A DNA stretch of 39,261 bases, taken from a virus. This document shows, in pieces, positions 37,811-39,261 of the stretch. The notes under the pieces were generated by a model that worked only from the letters and a program-made list of their open reading frames with translations, had not been told where the DNA came from and did not search any database. Where the stretch lies: IMG/VR virus record IMGVR_UViG_3300017963_000456, positions 1 through 39,261 of that record; one strand, written 5' to 3'. Position 1 is the stretch's first letter. Each line of letters opens with the position of its first letter. A program made the translations under genes and the position numbers.

Positions 37811-37912
37811 CTCTCTGACTATCCCGCTAGCGACCCGATGTCGTAAAATAAGACCCACCCTTCACAGTGTGACTGGCCCGGACCGTTGACCCCATCCAAC
37901 GGAGGACTGGCC

Positions 37913-38692
37913 ATGGCAATCGCTCGCAATTTCAAGGGCTGGACGCGAGACCCCTGGGATCCGAGGGACCGGCGTTTCTCGGCACCATCGCCAAACCTCA
38001 AGTACCCGCGCAAAGCCGACATTTATCGGTTTTGCCAGCCGATGCTGGACCAGGGATCGCTGGGCAGCTGCACGGCTCATATGGCGGTCGAGCTGTATAT
38101 GCAGGCCGAGTTCGAGAGGTTCGGCAAGACGACGCTCAAAAGCCGACTGGCGACATATTGGTGGACCCGTCTTCTTATGGGCACTCTCAACGAAGATTCT
38201 GGCGCGACGATTCGCCTGGCGATCAAGTCGCTCGCCAAGTTTGGCGCGTGCGAGGACTCGCTCTATCCGAACGATGCGCAGCGGTTTGTCGAGAAGCCGA
38301 GCGAACAGGCGATCGCGAGCGCGAAGCAGAACATCGCCGTCCAGTACGCTCGCGTGCCTCACACGGCCGACGGCTTTCGCGACCGGATTATGCGTGGGGA
38401 TGCCATCGGGATCGGCTTCGACTGTTTCGACAGCTTGATGAGCCATCGGACGTTGCAGACCGGCATCATTCCGATGCCAAAGCGCGGGGAGCAGTCAAAC
38501 GGCGGGCACGCCGTCGTCATCGTCGCATACGACGACGATCGCGGCGTCTTTGTGATCAAAAACTCCTGGGGTAATCGGGTCGGTCTATCGCCGCAGCCAG
38601 GCTTGCCGCGAGGATACTTTGAGATCCCAATGGAATACCTGCTCGACCCGAAGTTGTCCGCCGATCCTTGGGCTCTGATGGTCGTCACCTAA
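37913..38692 (+). CDS. Papain-like (C1A family) cysteine peptidase
   Basis: 259 residues from ATG 37913, six bases after GGAGGA at 37901-37906; TTG 37886 lies upstream but lacks a site. Catalytic pattern: MLDQGSLGSCTAHMAVE places Gln47 (oxyanion hole) and Cys53, GGHAVVIVAYDDDRG places His199, and FVIKNSWGN places Asn217. There is no signal peptide and no long propeptide. Enzymes of this family cut peptide bonds; some phages carry them, possibly for processing of virion proteins, host takeover or lysis. It is preceded by the tmRNA and followed by a membrane protein and a lipoprotein, so a lysis or moron context is plausible. Confidence 0.88.
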   Translation: MAIARNFKGWTRDPWDPRDRRFSAPSPNLKYPRKADIYRFCQPMLDQGSLGSCTAHMAVELYMQAEFERFGKTTLKSRLATYWWTRLLMGTLNEDSGATIRLAIKSLAKFGACEDSLYPNDAQRFVEKPSEQAIASAKQNIAVQYARVPHTADGFRDRIMRGDAIGIGFDCFDSLMSHRTLQTGIIPMPKRGEQSNGGHAVVIVAYDDDRGVFVIKNSWGNRVGLSPQPGLPRGYFEIPMEYLLDPKLSADPWALMVVT

Positions 38693-38733
38693 TCCGCTCA
38701 TGCGATGAGCCCGAGAAGACGAGGAGCCGTATC

Positions 38734-39042
38734 GTGGCAGATCCCCGTATGACGTTCGCGAACTTTGTGGACCGCGCCTTCTGGACGCTACTGCTCGCAA
38801 TCATTGGCTTCGGCGTGAAATTTTTGGGGGAGTTGTCGACGAATGTTCGAGAACTCAACTCAAAAATCGAAGCGGTGATTTTTGAATCCCGGGTTCACGA
38901 GACCGAGATCGGCGACCATGAAGTTCGCCTCCAGGATCACGAACATCGTCTAAACGCACTCGAACGTGCCGTCACGCGAAAGGGAAATCTCTATGATCCG
39001 ATTCCGCCTCGCCGCAGTAATGGCTCTCGTCGTCGCGACTGA
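38734..39042 (+). CDS. One-TM coiled-coil protein (holin- or spanin-like)
   Basis: 102 residues from GTG 38734, seven bases after GAGGAG. A membrane segment near residues 17-33 (FWTLLLAIIGFGVKFLG) is followed by a helical, heptad-like region (LSTNVRELNSKIEAVIF, HEVRLQDHEHRLNALERAV) and a basic, proline-rich tail. One N-terminal TM plus a periplasmic or cytoplasmic coiled coil fits an inner-membrane spanin or a small holin. The next gene overlaps its end in another frame and encodes a lipoprotein, as in Rz/Rz1 pairs. The lipoprotein is too long for a classic Rz1, so the spanin idea is only tentative. Confidence 0.55.
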   Translation: MADPRMTFANFVDRAFWTLLLAIIGFGVKFLGELSTNVRELNSKIEAVIFESRVHETEIGDHEVRLQDHEHRLNALERAVTRKGNLYDPIPPRRSNGSRRRD

Positions 39043-39261
39043 GGCTTGTGGATCGAGCCAAGAAGAGGCGGCGGCTCCGCCTCCTGTTCTGCCTCGAGCC
39101 GAGGAGCTCTCGGCGCTCGAGGGCGCAGAAACTGCGGCTATCGGGCGCCTGCTCGAGCGTCACCTGGATTCGGGCATGGTCGTCTCGAGGACTCGCCCAG
39201 ACGACGGTTCTCCTCGTGATATCGGGGACTCAGCCATTTTCACTGGGATCGCGCTCGGAGC
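38993..39261 (+). CDS. Lipoprotein, partial at the right window edge
   Basis: At least 89 residues from ATG 38993; no stop before the window end. N-terminal signal (FRLAAVMALVVATEACGSS) has a weak lipobox with Cys19. The mature part begins acidic and proline-rich (EEAAAPPPVLPRAEELSALE) and includes DGSPRDIGDSAIFTGIALG near the edge, which is not recognised. It starts 50 bases inside the preceding gene in a different frame. It could be an outer-membrane spanin partner or an independent surface lipoprotein. The length beyond the window decides this. Confidence 0.6.
   Translation, partial: MIRFRLAAVMALVVATEACGSSQEEAAAPPPVLPRAEELSALEGAETAAIGRLLERHLDSGMVVSRTRPDDGSPRDIGDSAIFTGIALG

Noticed and set aside
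1-39261. CRISPR arrays, insertion sequences, integrase or attachment sites
   Set aside because: No regularly spaced repeats, transposase motifs or integrase signatures are visible; the direct repeats found are coding-region duplications or a short hexamer tract.

Overview
The window looks like the late (structural) half of a tailed dsDNA virus with a contractile tail (myovirus), or a prophage of that kind. It has a tail sheath, two tube-family proteins, a zinc-ribbon tail chaperone with a -1 frameshift, a tape measure, a LysM/gp53-like protein, a gp27/gpD-like hub, a gp5/gpV-like spike, gp25, gpJ and gpI, then a long set of fibre genes. Almost everything is on the + strand, tightly packed, with ATGA/TAATG overlaps and good Shine-Dalgarno sequences. 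The host is uncertain. The tmRNA is one-piece, which argues against the usual two-piece alphaproteobacterial form. Signal-peptide-bearing fibre proteins with GNVGIGT repeats and collagen-like lipoproteins recall Bdellovibrionota/Myxococcota-type bacteria; this is inference only.

Layout. 1-7.1 kb: neck or head-tail joining genes. This part contains an AT-rich mosaic with a 71-bp direct repeat, a tubulin/FtsZ-superfamily GTPase gene, a frameshifted tail-completion-like gene and a tail-terminator-like gene. 7.1-12 kb: sheath, tube, assembly proteins and a second tube-like protein. 11.98-12.13 kb: a regulatory island with a 16-bp palindrome, a hairpin with a CCTCCT loop and a terminator-like hairpin, followed by a ribbon-helix-helix gene. 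12.3-24.3 kb: chaperone, tape measure and baseplate, including an unusual proline-rich repeat protein. 24.3-32.8 kb: virion fibres built from a few reused modules. 33-37.3 kb: exported fibre-like and lipoprotein genes plus one minus-strand gene. 37.3-39.26 kb: terminator, promoter, phage-encoded tmRNA, papain-like (C1A) peptidase, a one-TM coiled-coil protein and an overlapping lipoprotein cut by the window edge.

How it fits together. The tail genes encode one contractile injection machine in the usual assembly order. Four near-identical copies of G[C/T]GAACGCGCGTTCGC, all in the same orientation, lie before the tubulin internal start, before the sRNA-like island and RHH gene, before baseplate gpJ and inside the tmRNA promoter. 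They suggest one regulon, perhaps read by the RHH protein. The tubulin-like GTPase, the phage tmRNA, the shared palindrome and the secreted fibre-like proteins are the most unusual parts.
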